Assembly: GCA_021464525.1 (NCBI GenBank)
Contig: JADRCO010000044.1
Span: 1-64,000 of the forward strand
Length of the DNA: 64,000 nucleotides
Reading direction: 5' to 3'
Origin: Rhizophagus sp. LPA8_4_AMF
Lineage: Eukaryota > Glomeromycota > Glomeromycetes > Glomerales > Glomeraceae
Part shown: positions 24,884 through 36,137 of the stretch, one piece after another
Layout: each line of letters opens with the position of its first letter
Numbering within the stretch: position 1 is the stretch's first letter
The notes under the pieces: model-generated
What the model saw: only the letters and a program-made list of their open reading frames with translations
Told to the model about the DNA's origin: nothing
Databases searched by the model: none
Program-made: the position numbers and the translations under genes

Positions 24884-27259
24884 TTACTCTTGCTTATCCA
24901 ATTCATCAATTGGTACCGTATTCCACAAAATCGAAATTACACAGTAAATTAACCCATATACTGCGCCAAATATACCAGAAAAGCTCCATTTTGGATCAAC
25001 ACTATTATCCACTTTTTTCGTCTTAACGTCATATCCCCAGCCATACCATGACCACCATGAATACCTGTCATCATTACCATAAGGAATATATCCAAATCCA
25101 AATCCAGGCCAGATTAAAAGAAGTGAACAGATCAACACAATATCACGTTGTTTCCAAAGAAGTAATTCACGTACATGTTCTTTTGCAGCGGTAATGATTT
25201 CAGCTCGGAATTGGGGACCAAGTAAGATATAAAAAATTATCAGGAAGGGTGAATTGAGATAAAGTGCGATGGTTCGTGTAGAAAAGGGTCCATAATACGA
25301 AATCAACAGTGCTAAGGACCCAATGACATCAAAACCAAGGTAAATAACTAAACCAAGCACCATCAAAATCTTAGGCAAGACAGTAACATATGCTTCAGGA
25401 TTTGGTGATGGAGGTTGTGACATGAAAACCATAGTAATAATGATTTGTAAGCCTACAATCCAGATTAAGAGTTTGGATAAAGTGTAAATAAAAATCCCGG
25501 CTGTTGAAGATTCTCTATTTATTTTCAGGGCATAAGAAAAGGGAAAAGTTTCGGTTGAGCGAGTATGGACCTTATTATTTGTATCTCGTGTAATGATACT
25601 ATTCCTTAAATACCATAGGCCTGAGATAATTCTCCATACCAAGTAAAAAGTAGCAAAAATGACTTGCACGAAGTTTTGTTGAAGAAGGGCTACATCCTGG
25701 TTATTTCCATGACCAAATGCTCTTATCATTAAAAGTGTCACCAGAATGGGCAGATCAATGCTTATGAAATCCATTGGCCAACCGGTCCAAATAGTAAAAC
25801 CATCAGCCGCTAATATAGTAATTAATTGTCTAAGTGGTGAAGAAATGATGCAGAGAAGAATAATTGGACTATTCATAGCAAAAGAGAATATCAATGGGGA
25901 TGTTAAAGGTTTTCGAAAACGTTGGGACCAAAACATAGAAATGCATATCAATAATTTGGCAAAGATGACTAATAATGGTACAATAAAAACGAAAACGCTT
26001 TTAAATCCTTGTACCGCTAAAGAAATCATAAAGACCGGAGGAAAAAGATTAATTGCACAATCTATCAAGACAAAAATTAATAAGTACTGCTGCCTTTTTT
26101 GTTTTGGATGTTTATCAAAGTACTGTGATAATTCCACTTTAAATTCCTCAATCTGTTTTGGAACCGTAACCTTGATAGAAACATATATGCGAAAAAAGTT
26201 AAAAAGTAGCATAGCACAGCTGCCCGCACAAGATAGAATAGTTATAATGGGAGGAGGCTGTTTAATCTCATTGAATCGATAACTGATACTTTGAATCGAT
26301 AACACTAACATTGGTAATGAATGCAGAAACGTATCACTTAGAATCTGAAGACTATTTGTTTCTTCGAGATTCATAGCAGCTTGTAAAATCCCTATAGCAC
26401 CCGGAAAATCTCGAAGTAATATAATAAACCATATTGGTGAATTATTCGCAAAATTCACAATACTAGGTTGTTTAAATCGTATCAAAAAAACAACAGAAGT
26501 CAAGGAGATCACGACCTTGAGCAATTCCAATGTGAGAATGAGGATACCAGTCGTTATTGCAAATTGTCTAGCCCAACTATAGGAATTGGCTGTATTTTGA
26601 GTATACTGACAAATGTACAATCGAAGACCCGGATAAATGCTGAATGTGGAATTGTCAGATGCTACCGAAACAGGTTCATCGGTATTTGGAACATCAGCGT
26701 CGGTTTGAATGAAAGTAAATGGAAAATTAATCTGCTTTGTCATAAAGCAATTGGGAATTTCAACATTACACAATGGCGTCAGACTTATATTATCTTCGCG
26801 AATGGCAAAATAACTGGTTGTATCGTTATCAGCTGCGGCAACGGGAACGACAAGTGGAAAAGATGTGTTTGCGGTTCCCACCACTCCAGCATAGGATTTA
26901 AACCCCTTCCCACCAAATCTATCAGACATACTAAAGGAACCAAAAAATCCGCCGCGACGAATATATAACGTATCCAATACATGGGCGGGTGTGTCCAGGT
27001 CCGGAAAGTAGTATGTTTTTAGTTCATTATAATCAAAAGTTACATTAGAGGAGTCCCAACGTGCAATATTTGTTTCTTTCTGAAGAAGAGAGTTTATCAG
27101 GGGTTTATTGTTTTCAAACTCTTTACAATCGGAATTTCCATTAATTAATGATGTGAGAAGAATGGTGTCTAATACAAGTGTGCAAATGGTTATTAGGAGA
27201 GTGACGTAATAGAAATATCGTTTAAAGATGGGGTTTTTGATGAGTCCCTTGATATTCAT
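24884..27259 (-). CDS. Large multispanning membrane protein of unknown function
   Basis: A single exon of 791 residues starting MNIKGLIKNPIFKRYFYYVT. One transmembrane helix lies at about residues 17-40. A roughly 190-residue loop follows with several N-glycosylation sequons and cysteines (for example TPLCNVEIPNCFM and LYICQYTQNT), probably lumenal or extracellular. From about residue 230 there are some eleven further hydrophobic helices separated by short basic loops. The C-terminal part has an aromatic Gly/Tyr/Trp segment near residue 735 (SWWSWYGWGYDVKTKK) and ends VPIDELDKQE. I recognise no transporter or receptor signature. It could be an orphan fungal membrane protein family. The plus-strand frames at 25746 and 26468 are its shadows. 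Confidence 0.85.
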   Translation of the reverse strand: MNIKGLIKNPIFKRYFYYVTLLITICTLVLDTILLTSLINGNSDCKEFENNKPLINSLLQKETNIARWDSSNVTFDYNELKTYYFPDLDTPAHVLDTLYIRRGGFFGSFSMSDRFGGKGFKSYAGVVGTANTSFPLVVPVAAADNDTTSYFAIREDNISLTPLCNVEIPNCFMTKQINFPFTFIQTDADVPNTDEPVSVASDNSTFSIYPGLRLYICQYTQNTANSYSWARQFAITTGILILTLELLKVVISLTSVVFLIRFKQPSIVNFANNSPIWFIILLRDFPGAIGILQAAMNLEETNSLQILSDTFLHSLPMLVLSIQSISYRFNEIKQPPPIITILSCAGSCAMLLFNFFRIYVSIKVTVPKQIEEFKVELSQYFDKHPKQKRQQYLLIFVLIDCAINLFPPVFMISLAVQGFKSVFVFIVPLLVIFAKLLICISMFWSQRFRKPLTSPLIFSFAMNSPIILLCIISSPLRQLITILAADGFTIWTGWPMDFISIDLPILVTLLMIRAFGHGNNQDVALLQQNFVQVIFATFYLVWRIISGLWYLRNSIITRDTNNKVHTRSTETFPFSYALKINRESSTAGIFIYTLSKLLIWIVGLQIIITMVFMSQPPSPNPEAYVTVLPKILMVLGLVIYLGFDVIGSLALLISYYGPFSTRTIALYLNSPFLIIFYILLGPQFRAEIITAAKEHVRELLLWKQRDIVLICSLLLIWPGFGFGYIPYGNDDRYSWWSWYGWGYDVKTKKVDNSVDPKWSFSGIFGAVYGLIYCVISILWNTVPIDELDKQE

Positions 27260-27768
27260 GGTGCATAGCAGAGGGAAAAGGTATTTACAATATTAACAAC
27301 AATATATTTTTAGTTTATGAAAATGATCATGAAGGGATCGAAAAAAAATTATGTTTATATAGGGTATTCCGGATATCCGACCTTATTATGTGCTCATACA
27401 TTGAATTTGTTAATCTTTAGCCCCTAATTTATACCACAAAGAAACTTGAAACATTAACAACAAAAACAATTCAATTAGAAACGTCAAATTAGTGCAACTA
27501 TCAATTAAACAAAAATGCGACACAAATATGCTAGATGGTTTGATTTTCCGAAAAAACTCCGGTAATTTACCGATTTAGTGATAACAATGCAAGACTCATT
27601 TTAAAAATATTTTCGTCCGATGAAGAAGAAGCAAGGTTCTATGATAAATTCCGTAAAAATTCCGTGGCTTTTCACGTAAATTCTCGTTTTAGAAGTGATT
27701 TTCACGTGAATTATTAATAAAATGATCGTCTTTTTTAATCAAAATTTTACCCAATTTCTTTGTAAAAT
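27260..27768. promoter_or_regulatory. Divergent promoter with a CACGTG box at 27703-27708
   Basis: It separates the 791-residue membrane protein (minus) from the tocopherol-cyclase-like gene (plus). A TTTTCACGTGAATTATTAAT context lies 61 bases before the plus-strand ATG, and a half-similar TTTTCACGTAAATT lies 31 bases further upstream at 27671. No other clear element was found. Confidence 0.45.
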
Positions 27769-29127
27769 ATGGCACATATTACGTTAAAACATGCGTTGGT
27801 TAGTATAATTTTTGCATTTGTAATTTACATATTTAGCATAAATTATCGTTTAACAATATCAAATATTTGGTTAATTTATAAACCAACATTTTATCATGGT
27901 AAACAAATTAACAAAAATTTCTTTGAAGGGTGGTATTACAAAACAGTTACAAGTAACGCGGAAGAATCTCTCATAGTTATACCAGGAATTTATAAGTCAA
28001 CTTCACAAAGTGATGAGGAATCTCATGCCTTTGTTATGGTAATTCGTGGTGGATATGAATGTTTATATTATCGATATAACATTAGTGAATTTAGCGTAGA
28101 GAATGGTGATTTTACGATTAAAATTGGGCAGAATAAATTTAATGAAAATACTATTGTATTAAGTCTTCCTTCAACTAGATTGGTTCCATCAACAGATATT
28201 GAATATGAATCGTACGCTAATTTAGTGGTTAAAGATTGGAAAGAAATTTTAGGAAGAGAATCAGATCCTTCCTCCCTAAAAACATCGATTATAAAACACC
28301 CATATATTCCATATTCTGTTCGGGGATATATTTCTTTTAACAATTCAACTCCATATCCTTTCACTTATTCTTCTCCGACAGTTATGGGTCCTTTCGCTTA
28401 TATTCCTTTCTTGGAATGTAATCATGGAGTTGTAAGCATGTCTCATAAATCATTTGGTATGATCGAATTTGTTAATATGAGACATAATGGAATTGTAGAA
28501 AATAGAATCGATTTAGAAAATGGTTTTGGTTATATTGAAAAAGATTGGGGTGTAAATTTTCCTAAATCCTGGATATGGTCTCAATCAAATACGTTTATTA
28601 ATGAAATGAAAGAAGATTTTAAAAGTTCTTCAATATTAGTTTCAGTTGCAGATTTTCCTTTAATATCCCCTGATAATCCATTATATAATGTCCCTTATCT
28701 AGGAAATTTCCTATCATGGTTTCGTCTCGCCGGTCGTATAATTGTTTTTTATCACGCTAAATCAGATATTACATATAATTTTAGTACTTATTCTTTTTTT
28801 TCTAAAGTTGTCAATTTGGAAATAACAATGGACGATTTCGCTAAGCAATATGTTAAATTACATGTTGTTAATACTGTAAATAGATTAAATTTAGAAATTG
28901 ATATTATGCGTAAAGTTGGAAGTGGTATTCCTTTACGTGCTCCTAGTAAACAATTTGGAAAAATGGCTCTAATGATTGAAGAAAGTTTGGATGCCGAATT
29001 ACATGTTAAGTTGTGGAAATCTGGCGAAAATTCTAAAGAAGTTATATTTAATGATATAGCTGTTGCAGGTGGTTTAGAGATTGTTGGTGATGTGATGCAA
29101 CTTGTTAATAAACTTACTACTCGCTAA
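27769..29127 (+). CDS. Membrane-anchored tocopherol-cyclase-like protein
   Basis: A single exon of 452 residues. An N-terminal helix (residues 7-24, LKHALVSIIFAFVIYIFS) looks like a signal anchor. The body has the hallmark blocks of the tocopherol cyclase-like family in order: YHGKQINKNFFEGWYYKTVT near residue 42, ..SVRGYISFNNSTPYPF in the middle, then FGYIEKDWGVNFPKSWIWSQ followed by SNTF near residue 265. The plant enzyme VTE1 cyclises the tocopherol chromanol ring, but bacterial and fungal relatives exist without tocopherol synthesis and their substrates are unknown. The family assignment is firm, the reaction is not. Intronless, with a CACGTG element in its promoter. Confidence 0.85.
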   Translation: MAHITLKHALVSIIFAFVIYIFSINYRLTISNIWLIYKPTFYHGKQINKNFFEGWYYKTVTSNAEESLIVIPGIYKSTSQSDEESHAFVMVIRGGYECLYYRYNISEFSVENGDFTIKIGQNKFNENTIVLSLPSTRLVPSTDIEYESYANLVVKDWKEILGRESDPSSLKTSIIKHPYIPYSVRGYISFNNSTPYPFTYSSPTVMGPFAYIPFLECNHGVVSMSHKSFGMIEFVNMRHNGIVENRIDLENGFGYIEKDWGVNFPKSWIWSQSNTFINEMKEDFKSSSILVSVADFPLISPDNPLYNVPYLGNFLSWFRLAGRIIVFYHAKSDITYNFSTYSFFSKVVNLEITMDDFAKQYVKLHVVNTVNRLNLEIDIMRKVGSGIPLRAPSKQFGKMALMIEESLDAELHVKLWKSGENSKEVIFNDIAVAGGLEIVGDVMQLVNKLTTR

Positions 29128-29403
29128 AATTGATTTTTGCAAGGATTCATTTTTTAAAAAATATTTATCGTTTTAAAATACATGATAATTTTTTTCTTAA
29201 TGATATTGAATACGGAATTTTACGTTAAAACAATAATATGTGCTCAAATATAATTAATTCCCTTTAATTTTAGATTGACATATATAAAGCTATATATATT
29301 TTTTCTAGTCAAGAAGTTTAATTTAATATGACTTGTCGAATGATTAAAATTATTAATATAGTACTCGCTCTCATGTGATAGAGATTTGTAGTTATTGCTC
29401 GAT

Positions 29404-30016
29404 TTACTTTTCTTTCTTAGAAGCTTTTGTCTTCTTAGTACCACGGAATTTCTTGGCACGATTCTTTCGCTCTTTACGTTGTTTACGAGCGGTTTTCTCG
29501 GATTCTGCAAGTTTTTGCTAAAATTAATTGAATTAGTTAAATATTTATCTAATAAATAAATAAATAGATCAGTTAAAATAAAAATGTCCTAATTACCCTA
29601 ACAAGCCTATATTTTGGTTCAAATTTTTTCGCATGTTCAATATCTTCATAAATCAAGCCAAAACCGGTTGAACGACCACCACCAAAAACGGTACGAAACC
29701 CGAAAACAAAAATAGTCTCTTTGTCACATTTATACATTACGCCTAACTTTTCGCGAAGTTCATCTTTTGATACATTAGCACGACCAGGATGAAGAATATC
29801 AACCACGAATTGCCTTCTGTGCAAAAGCCGATTGGTAATAAAGTTGCGTGTTCTTATTGTAGCTGTACCTGAATCAGCCTATACCAATTTTATTTTTATT
29901 TTTTTTTAAAAAAAAGGAACGTAAGATACTTTTAACGGAATCATATTCTTTTCTATATATCCATGTTAAAACAGTTTCATCTCACGTAAATAAAAATTTT
30001 AATTAGGACATACCAT
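29404..30016 (-). CDS. RPS24: 40S ribosomal protein eS24
   Basis: Three exons (30016-30014, 29878-29597, 29517-29404) give 132 residues. The first coding exon is the ATG alone; a GTATGT intron follows it immediately, an arrangement typical of ribosomal-protein genes. The protein reads [20 protein letters not shown], then [20 protein letters not shown] and [20 protein letters not shown], and ends with a basic tail (..[20 protein letters not shown]). All are eS24 hallmarks. The gene is divergent from UAP1, with 248 bases between start codons and a CACGTG box at 30141-30146 in between. Confidence 0.97.
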
Positions 30017-30140
30017 TTTTGGTGGGGTCTAGCTTCTGTCTAGAGGAATAACTTAGAGAAAAGATTTTGATCTAAAAAAAAAATTTTTTTGTCTCGATTA
30101 ATTTGATGGTGTTTAATCTACCAATAAAATTTACTTCGAT

Positions 30141-30146
30141 CACGTG
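30141..30146. promoter_or_regulatory. CACGTG E-box in the RPS24/UAP1 divergent promoter
   Basis: The context is GATCACGTGAAT. It is 125 bases from the RPS24 start and 119 bases from the UAP1 start, roughly central in the 248-base interval. Confidence 0.45.
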
Positions 30147-30264
30147 AATGTAAATCGCATGCAATGAATTACAACATGCGGTAACCAGTAGTGATAAAAA
30201 TTTTATACCAGTACACGCATCATGTTCCTTCAACTTTCAGACTTAACTCCTTTCATCAAACAAG

Positions 30265-31869
30265 ATGCCTACCACTACTGAAGTTGAATCTTTAAAAGCA
30301 AAATATGCTGAAGCTGGACAAGAACATCTTTTTACTTTCTATGACAAACTCAGTCCAGAAGAACAGACTTCACTTTTCAACCAACTTTCAAAACTTGATA
30401 TTGAACGCGTCAACCGAATCTTTAAGAAAGCAACAAGCTCAGACATTGCTCCCGGTATCGACAAACAAAACTTGGAACCTTTACCCGACGATGTATTTGA
30501 TTCTACTTTAGACGCAAATAAGTCGAAAATCAAAGAGTGGGAAGATTTGGGCTTGAATTTAATTTCTCAAAACAAAGTCGCCGTCCTTTTAATGGCTGGT
30601 GGTCAAGGAACCAGACTTGGTTCTTCAGCTCCAAAAGGCTGTTATGATATACGCTTGCCATCACATAAATCTTTGTTTCAGCTTCAAGCGGAACGTATTC
30701 TGAGGTTGCAAAATATTGCTCATGATGGCAAAACTACAGAGGTGATTATTCCATGGTATATAATGACTAGTGGTCCAACTAGGGCTGCTACCGAAGCATT
30801 TTTCAAACAACATAATTATTTTGGATTAAAAGAAGAGAATGTTATCTTTTTTGAACAAGGTAATAAAAAAGTTTATATTAGATTACTTCATCGATTCTTG
30901 CTGACGTGATTTGTCTGGTAGGTACACTTCCTGCATTGACCAACGATGGAAAAATTTTCTTGGAAACCAAGTCTACGGTATGTATTTTTATTATTCAACA
31001 TTATTTTCTCTCCATTGCTAAATTAATTTGTTATAATTATTCTAAAGCTTGCTATTGCACCCGATGGTAATGGAGGAATTTATGCGGCTCTTAGGAATGA
31101 AAAAATCCTTGATTCATTGAAAGCTCGCAATATTTCTTACGTTCATGCATATTGTGTTGATAATTGTCTTGTTCGTGTTGCCGATCCCGTATTCATCGGT
31201 TATTGCGTTTCCAAAAATGCAGATTGTGGTGCTAAAGTTGTTCGTAAAGCTTCACCTGAAGAACCTGTTGGCGTCATTGCACTTCGCAACGGCAAGTTCA
31301 ATGTGGTGGAATATAGCGAAATAGATTCTTCCGTTGCAGCACAAAAAAAACCTAATGGTCAACTTTCCTTTGGTGCGGGTAATATTGCCAATCATTTTTA
31401 CACGGTTGACTTCCTCAATCGAGTAGAATCTTTTGAAAATGAACTCGAGTATCATATAGCAAAAAAGAAAATTAAACACACTGATATAACTTCTGGCGAA
31501 TTCATTTCGCCTTCAAAACCAAATGGTATGAAGCTTGAACTATTTGTCTTTGACGTTTTTCCTTTCACTGAACGCATGGCCGTTTTGGAGGTTGATAGAA
31601 AAGAGGAGTTTTCGCCTCTTAAAAACGCACCAGGAACTGGCACAGATGATCCTGATACTAGTAGAAGAGATATTATAAACCAACATGTTAGATTTGTTGA
31701 AAATTCTGGTGGTAAAATAGTACCTGGTGATGGAGAATCATTTGATAATCTTAACTTTGAAATTTCGCCGCTGGTCTCTTATGCCGGTGAAAAGTTGGAA
31801 GCATTAAAGGGGAAAACAATCAAAACACCCGCTGTTATTGAAACCTTAGCGGATCTTAACAAATTTTGA
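30265..31869 (+). CDS. UAP1: UDP-N-acetylglucosamine pyrophosphorylase
   Basis: Three exons, 30265-30859, 30922-30977 and 31048-31869, give 490 residues, the usual size. The nucleotide-binding signature is VLLMAGGQGTRLGSSAPKG (residue about 110). The substrate-site blocks IIPWYIMTSGPTR, AIAPDGNGGIY and VDNCLVRVADPVFIGY follow in the family's order. It makes UDP-GlcNAc from UTP and GlcNAc-1-phosphate, the precursor for chitin, N-glycans and GPI anchors, in the cytosol. The first intron is only 62 bases. It is convergent with EDC3. Confidence 0.96.
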
Positions 31870-32310
31870 TTTTTTTTAGTATAAATAATAGATTATTTAT
31901 TAATAATAGTTTAATAAAGTACTTCGTATTTTTATACAGTACTTCAAATAGATTTGACCGACGTATTTATTATTATTTAAAGTAATAAAGATCAAAATAA
32001 CATAATTTCTTTTTTACTTTTTATAGTAAAAATGATTTAAAATGATATTGAATTTTTTATTTTGTTTTGCCGTTTATTATTCCTTTTATGTTCTGTTAAT
32101 TTATTGTTATGAAAAATTTTATTTATATAATAATTAATCCTAGTAATTTTTAATACGAATTCACGAATTCGGAAAGACACAGAACAAAAAGGATCACAAT
32201 GAATAATTTTTTTGGAGCAAATGAGATATGATATCATAATTATAATCGAAAAGTGTACATTAAATAATTATATATACTTATATACTTAATTTTTCTTTGG
32301 AGATGTTTCA
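31870..32310. other. Convergent 3' spacer between UAP1 and EDC3
   Basis: AT-rich untranslated and terminator sequence shared by the two genes. An imperfect AATTCACGAATTC stretch lies at 32158-32170. No gene is seen. The plus-strand frame starting at 32297 is the mirror of the last EDC3 exon. Confidence 0.55.
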
Positions 32311-35297
32311 TTATGTAGAGTACTCCAATCCAACTAAATATTCGCTGCCCCAGGGCATTCCCCAGCCTTTTACACCTATCCTCTTCCAACAGACTCTCGG
32401 AACGCCTATGTCAGCTAAGAAAAGCTCGCCGGTAACTGTACGTGATTTACACCCACTTTTGGGAGCTCCAAGGCAAAGAGTCCATTTTGGATGGATATAA
32501 TGTGCAGAATTAACGGGACTCCCTTTTAAAATTTTTTTTTTTGAAAATAATGAATATTCTAAATTCAAGATAATCAAATGTCAAAATAGCTGATAATTAC
32601 CCGTATTTCCATTCACGCCACTAGGCATATCTAGACTTAAGACGGGTGCTTTATTAGTATTAGCCCAATCCATCAAATCACATATTAAACGTTTATCATG
32701 TTCATCCACAATATCTCGTAAAGTGAATTGATAACCAAGCAAAGCATCGACGATAAGATCGACAGGGTTGGTAAATTGCTGTGGAAGATCTGTTATAAAA
32801 TAACAAATTAAACTAAGTCAATCAATGAATAAAAATCAAGTACGAAAATAAAAAAATAATATACCTTCAACAGTTTTCACAATTTTACCGCTAGTTGGAA
32901 GTAAAATCTTTTGTTGGAACGCAACACTCTAATCAACGAATATTAATACTATTATTTGACTTTTCTTTGTACGTATTTCACCAATATATTATTTTACCTT
33001 GAGTAGATCCGTTTCTTTGCCAACGACACATGCAATAACGTGACAACCATGATTTGCAAGATGTCGTGCAGTAGCCAGGCCATAAGTTCCAGTTTTGTTA
33101 TTCCCAGCAAGTACAACAACAAGCGGAGCTGCGTTATGATTATTTGGCTGTATACGTCGTGAACCGCCTTCATTTTATTTAAAAATTAATTGTTATTAAG
33201 AGAAGAGGACAATAATAGTTTTTTTTTAATTATATACAAACCAAGTGCTTGGAGACACATCATAGAAGCACTTCTGCCGGCATTTTCGATCATCTGGTCT
33301 TCATTTGGTCCAGTTTCCAATGCTAAAAACGGTAATAATTCACGAATATTAAATTGAAGGTTAGTGATCACTTTTCAAATTGTTAACAATTGGAAATTAA
33401 CTTCACCTGCAATTTTCTCAACTTCAACCATTTGCAAAGGTTGAACCGTTGGACATGCAACACCAGTTAATGTTCTTATCTTGACCTTTCGATGATCTCC
33501 ACCATTCGCTTTCTTCTTCTTTTTCCATGAACCATCAGAATCAACTTCTCCATCATTAGCCGTTTCATCTTCTTCATCAGTATGGTAAAACTTGGATTTA
33601 CGAGTTGAAACTTCAAGTACATTCTCATGAGATGCCAATTTTGATTGAGAATTTTGGTTTGAATGATTCCCGTTACGGTGATTCATACGATAATTAGGAT
33701 TACGATTAATATTTACAAGAAGATTTTCTGGTGCCGTAGAATCTAATTCCTAAATAATTAATAATTAATGAAATTGTTCAAATTATGGTATTAAATCATA
33801 AAAATAGTTTTCTTACCCTGATTTCTGCAAACACCTTTTCTTTGTCGAATAGGTCTAAATTGCCCTGGAAATCGAATTCTTCAGATTTAAAGTCATTAAC
33901 ATCCCCGCCTGCCCATTCATGGATTTGACGACGTCCTCGTCGAAATTTTCTTGCTAATATATAAAAAATTTTGAGAAAAATAGAAAATAAGAAAACAAGA
34001 AATTAAGGGTTTAAAAGAAATTAATACATAGACATCATACCAGGAGAAGGATGAGTTCTTAAATTTTGGTATTGGCCATTTGAATTTTGATTCTTCAAAC
34101 AAATATATGTTAGAATAATTCTAGTAATATTAAAGTCATTTAAAAAATTTTCAAATACCTTCTTTCTTCGTGAAGATTTCTTATGGCTGTATGATGCAAC
34201 ATCCGATTCGATACCACTTGAATCATGATTACCGTTAACCGTACGCTTCGAATTTTCTTCGTAGCCGTTTGTGGTTGTCTCCTCTTCGTCATACTTTGAA
34301 TCACTGTCTCCGGTTGAAGTTGTTTGGGAGATTTTCGTCGGAACCTGAACGTCGATGTGCTGCTGTTGAAGATTCTATGGTATTGCGCCAAAAGGTGGAA
34401 GGACAATAAATGTCAGACCAGCAATCAATCAAGGGTAAACACCAAGGTATACTAGATAGACATCATTATACAATGACTTTCTAAATGTTAATAATAAATT
34501 TCAAACATAGATATCGCCATCAATCTTCACTTTTTCGGATATCTAAATTTAAGATACGTACAACATACGGTGAGGAAGCCCTAAAATAGAATTAAAAATA
34601 ATAAGCAAACATGAAGTTAAATAATACTATTTGTCAACATTAGCAATAATTTACTTTTTATAAAAAGAAAAATTTTTTACCTTGAAACACCATACGGACT
34701 CGACAAGGGATATGATTGTTGTTGGATAGGTGCCGGAGAATACTAAAATATAAATGTATTTTTAATGATCTCGTATAATTTTAAATTTGCCCAAGAAAAA
34801 AGGTAACCAACCGAAATAATTGCAGGATCTGGAAAAGGAGAATTTGAATATATTGTCGACGGTTGTACTTGACTTTGAGTTAATATTGGGTTGACTACAT
34901 TGTTTGGAGCAGGGGTATCACTTTTTGTAGCCGGTCTTCCATTTTCGAATGTATTTACGTTAGAATGTACATGATACGGTTGTTGAGTATTAGATGTTGA
35001 ATTCGATGAAATAATTTTAAGATCTTTGATATCCGCGCCTGCTACACCGTATATAGACCACTGTTGAGAATGTCCATTATATTTAACATTTACTGATATT
35101 TCGATAAAATACGGTCAATATAAATGATATAACGAAAAAATATTTAATATTGAAACAATAATAAGCAGCATAAAATACAAACCATTTTTTAGAGTCAAAA
35201 GTTGCGTATGAGAATCAATATGCGACACAGTTCCCTCCAATGACGAGCCATTCGCAAGTTCGACGTGTACGCTGTAACCAATGAAAGCTTCCGCCAT
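32311..35297 (-). CDS. EDC3: Enhancer of mRNA decapping, EDC3 / LSm16
   Basis: About thirteen short exons run from the ATG at 35297. The LSm domain starts MAEAFIGYSVHVELANGSSL and continues TVSHIDSHTQLLTLKN, then VNVKYNGHSQQWSIYGVAGA. A long Gln/Ser/Pro linker follows. The FDF motif is ARKFRRGRRQIHEWAGGDVN with DFKSEEFDFQGNLDLFDKEK (near 33955-33820). The YjeF_N domain has PLVVVLAGNNKTGTYGLATA, VDLIVDALLGYQFT and SLDMPSGVNGNTG. The protein ends GSEYLVGLEYST at 32311. EDC3 is a P-body scaffold that binds Dcp1/Dcp2 and the helicase Dhh1 and dimerises through YjeF_N. The FDF and LSm parts lie on separate exons, so single open frames show only pieces. Confidence 0.93.
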
Positions 35298-36137
35298 GAC
35301 ACTCTTATTCTAGTTTTATAAAGCTATGTGTTTTTTTTTCTAAAAAAAAAAACTGTTTATGAAAATTTGAAAAGAGCAGAGAAATATTTTTTGCCTATCT
35401 ATTATAATATTATAGCTGAAAGAAAAATATAGTGTTTATTTAATACATAATGTGATACCTATTTTTGGTAATCAAAGGTCGATGATGATTGGCTAGCTAT
35501 ATATAAGTAAAATACTAATAGTTGAAGTAGATTCTAAATAATTCGTGTCAAGTATCTTTACCTTATAAAGATTGGACAGGGCTAAAATGGGGCTTGTGAC
35601 TTATTTACGATTTTGCCTGTGTAATAAGACGCGAAAAAAAATGCTGCGCCGCGCTGAAGATCAATGAATTGGTTTTTTTTTTAAATTTAACCAAAAAATG
35701 AATAAACTTTCAGAGCAGTATTGAATTGATATAGAAATGTAAGCATTTAAGGCTTTTGTTATTAGATCCATATAATCGATAAAATAACGTTTATGAATTG
35801 AAAAAAAAGACCAAATAAACATTTAAAATTTTCATTGTAATAAATCAACTGATGCATCCATCGTCAACGAAATTCGATATATCTAAAAACCGCCGAAAGA
35901 ACAAAAATTGAATTTTTTTAAAAATGAATATAATGAATATTTATTTTCAAATTCAAATTTTGAATTTGAAAATTCAAAATTACCGAATTTGATTGAACGG
36001 GATAGTTGACAATTGTCATAAAACGATTGGATGAGCATTTAAAAGTAAAACACGACAAATTGATGAAAGCCACGAAAATTTTTTCGATAAACAGACATTC
36101 CAAGGAAAGTCAACCGAATTTATAAATTTCGCAAAAA
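35298..36137. promoter_or_regulatory. Divergent promoter region EDC3 / lectin gene
   Basis: This 840-base interval contains the two start regions. A GC-richer patch near 35588-35668 holds a 26-codon frame (MGLVTYLRFCLCNKTRKKML..) that may be an upstream frame or chance. A long perfect palindrome lies near its right end. No CACGTG core is present. Confidence 0.45.
35943..35973. repeat. 31-base perfect palindrome
   Basis: Arms of 15 bases (ATTTTCAAATTCAAA and its complement) flank one central T at 35958. A further partial TTCAAAA copy follows. It sits about 165 bases upstream of the lectin start codon. Confidence 0.85.

Noticed and set aside
25746-26968. Two long plus-strand open frames (178 and 166 codons)
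   Set aside because: They lie entirely antisense inside the 791-residue membrane protein gene, with no family match and composition expected of a mirror frame.
32297-32500. 67-codon plus frame starting MEMFHYVEYS
   Set aside because: Mirror of the last exon of EDC3, whose YjeF_N sequence is unmistakable on the minus strand.
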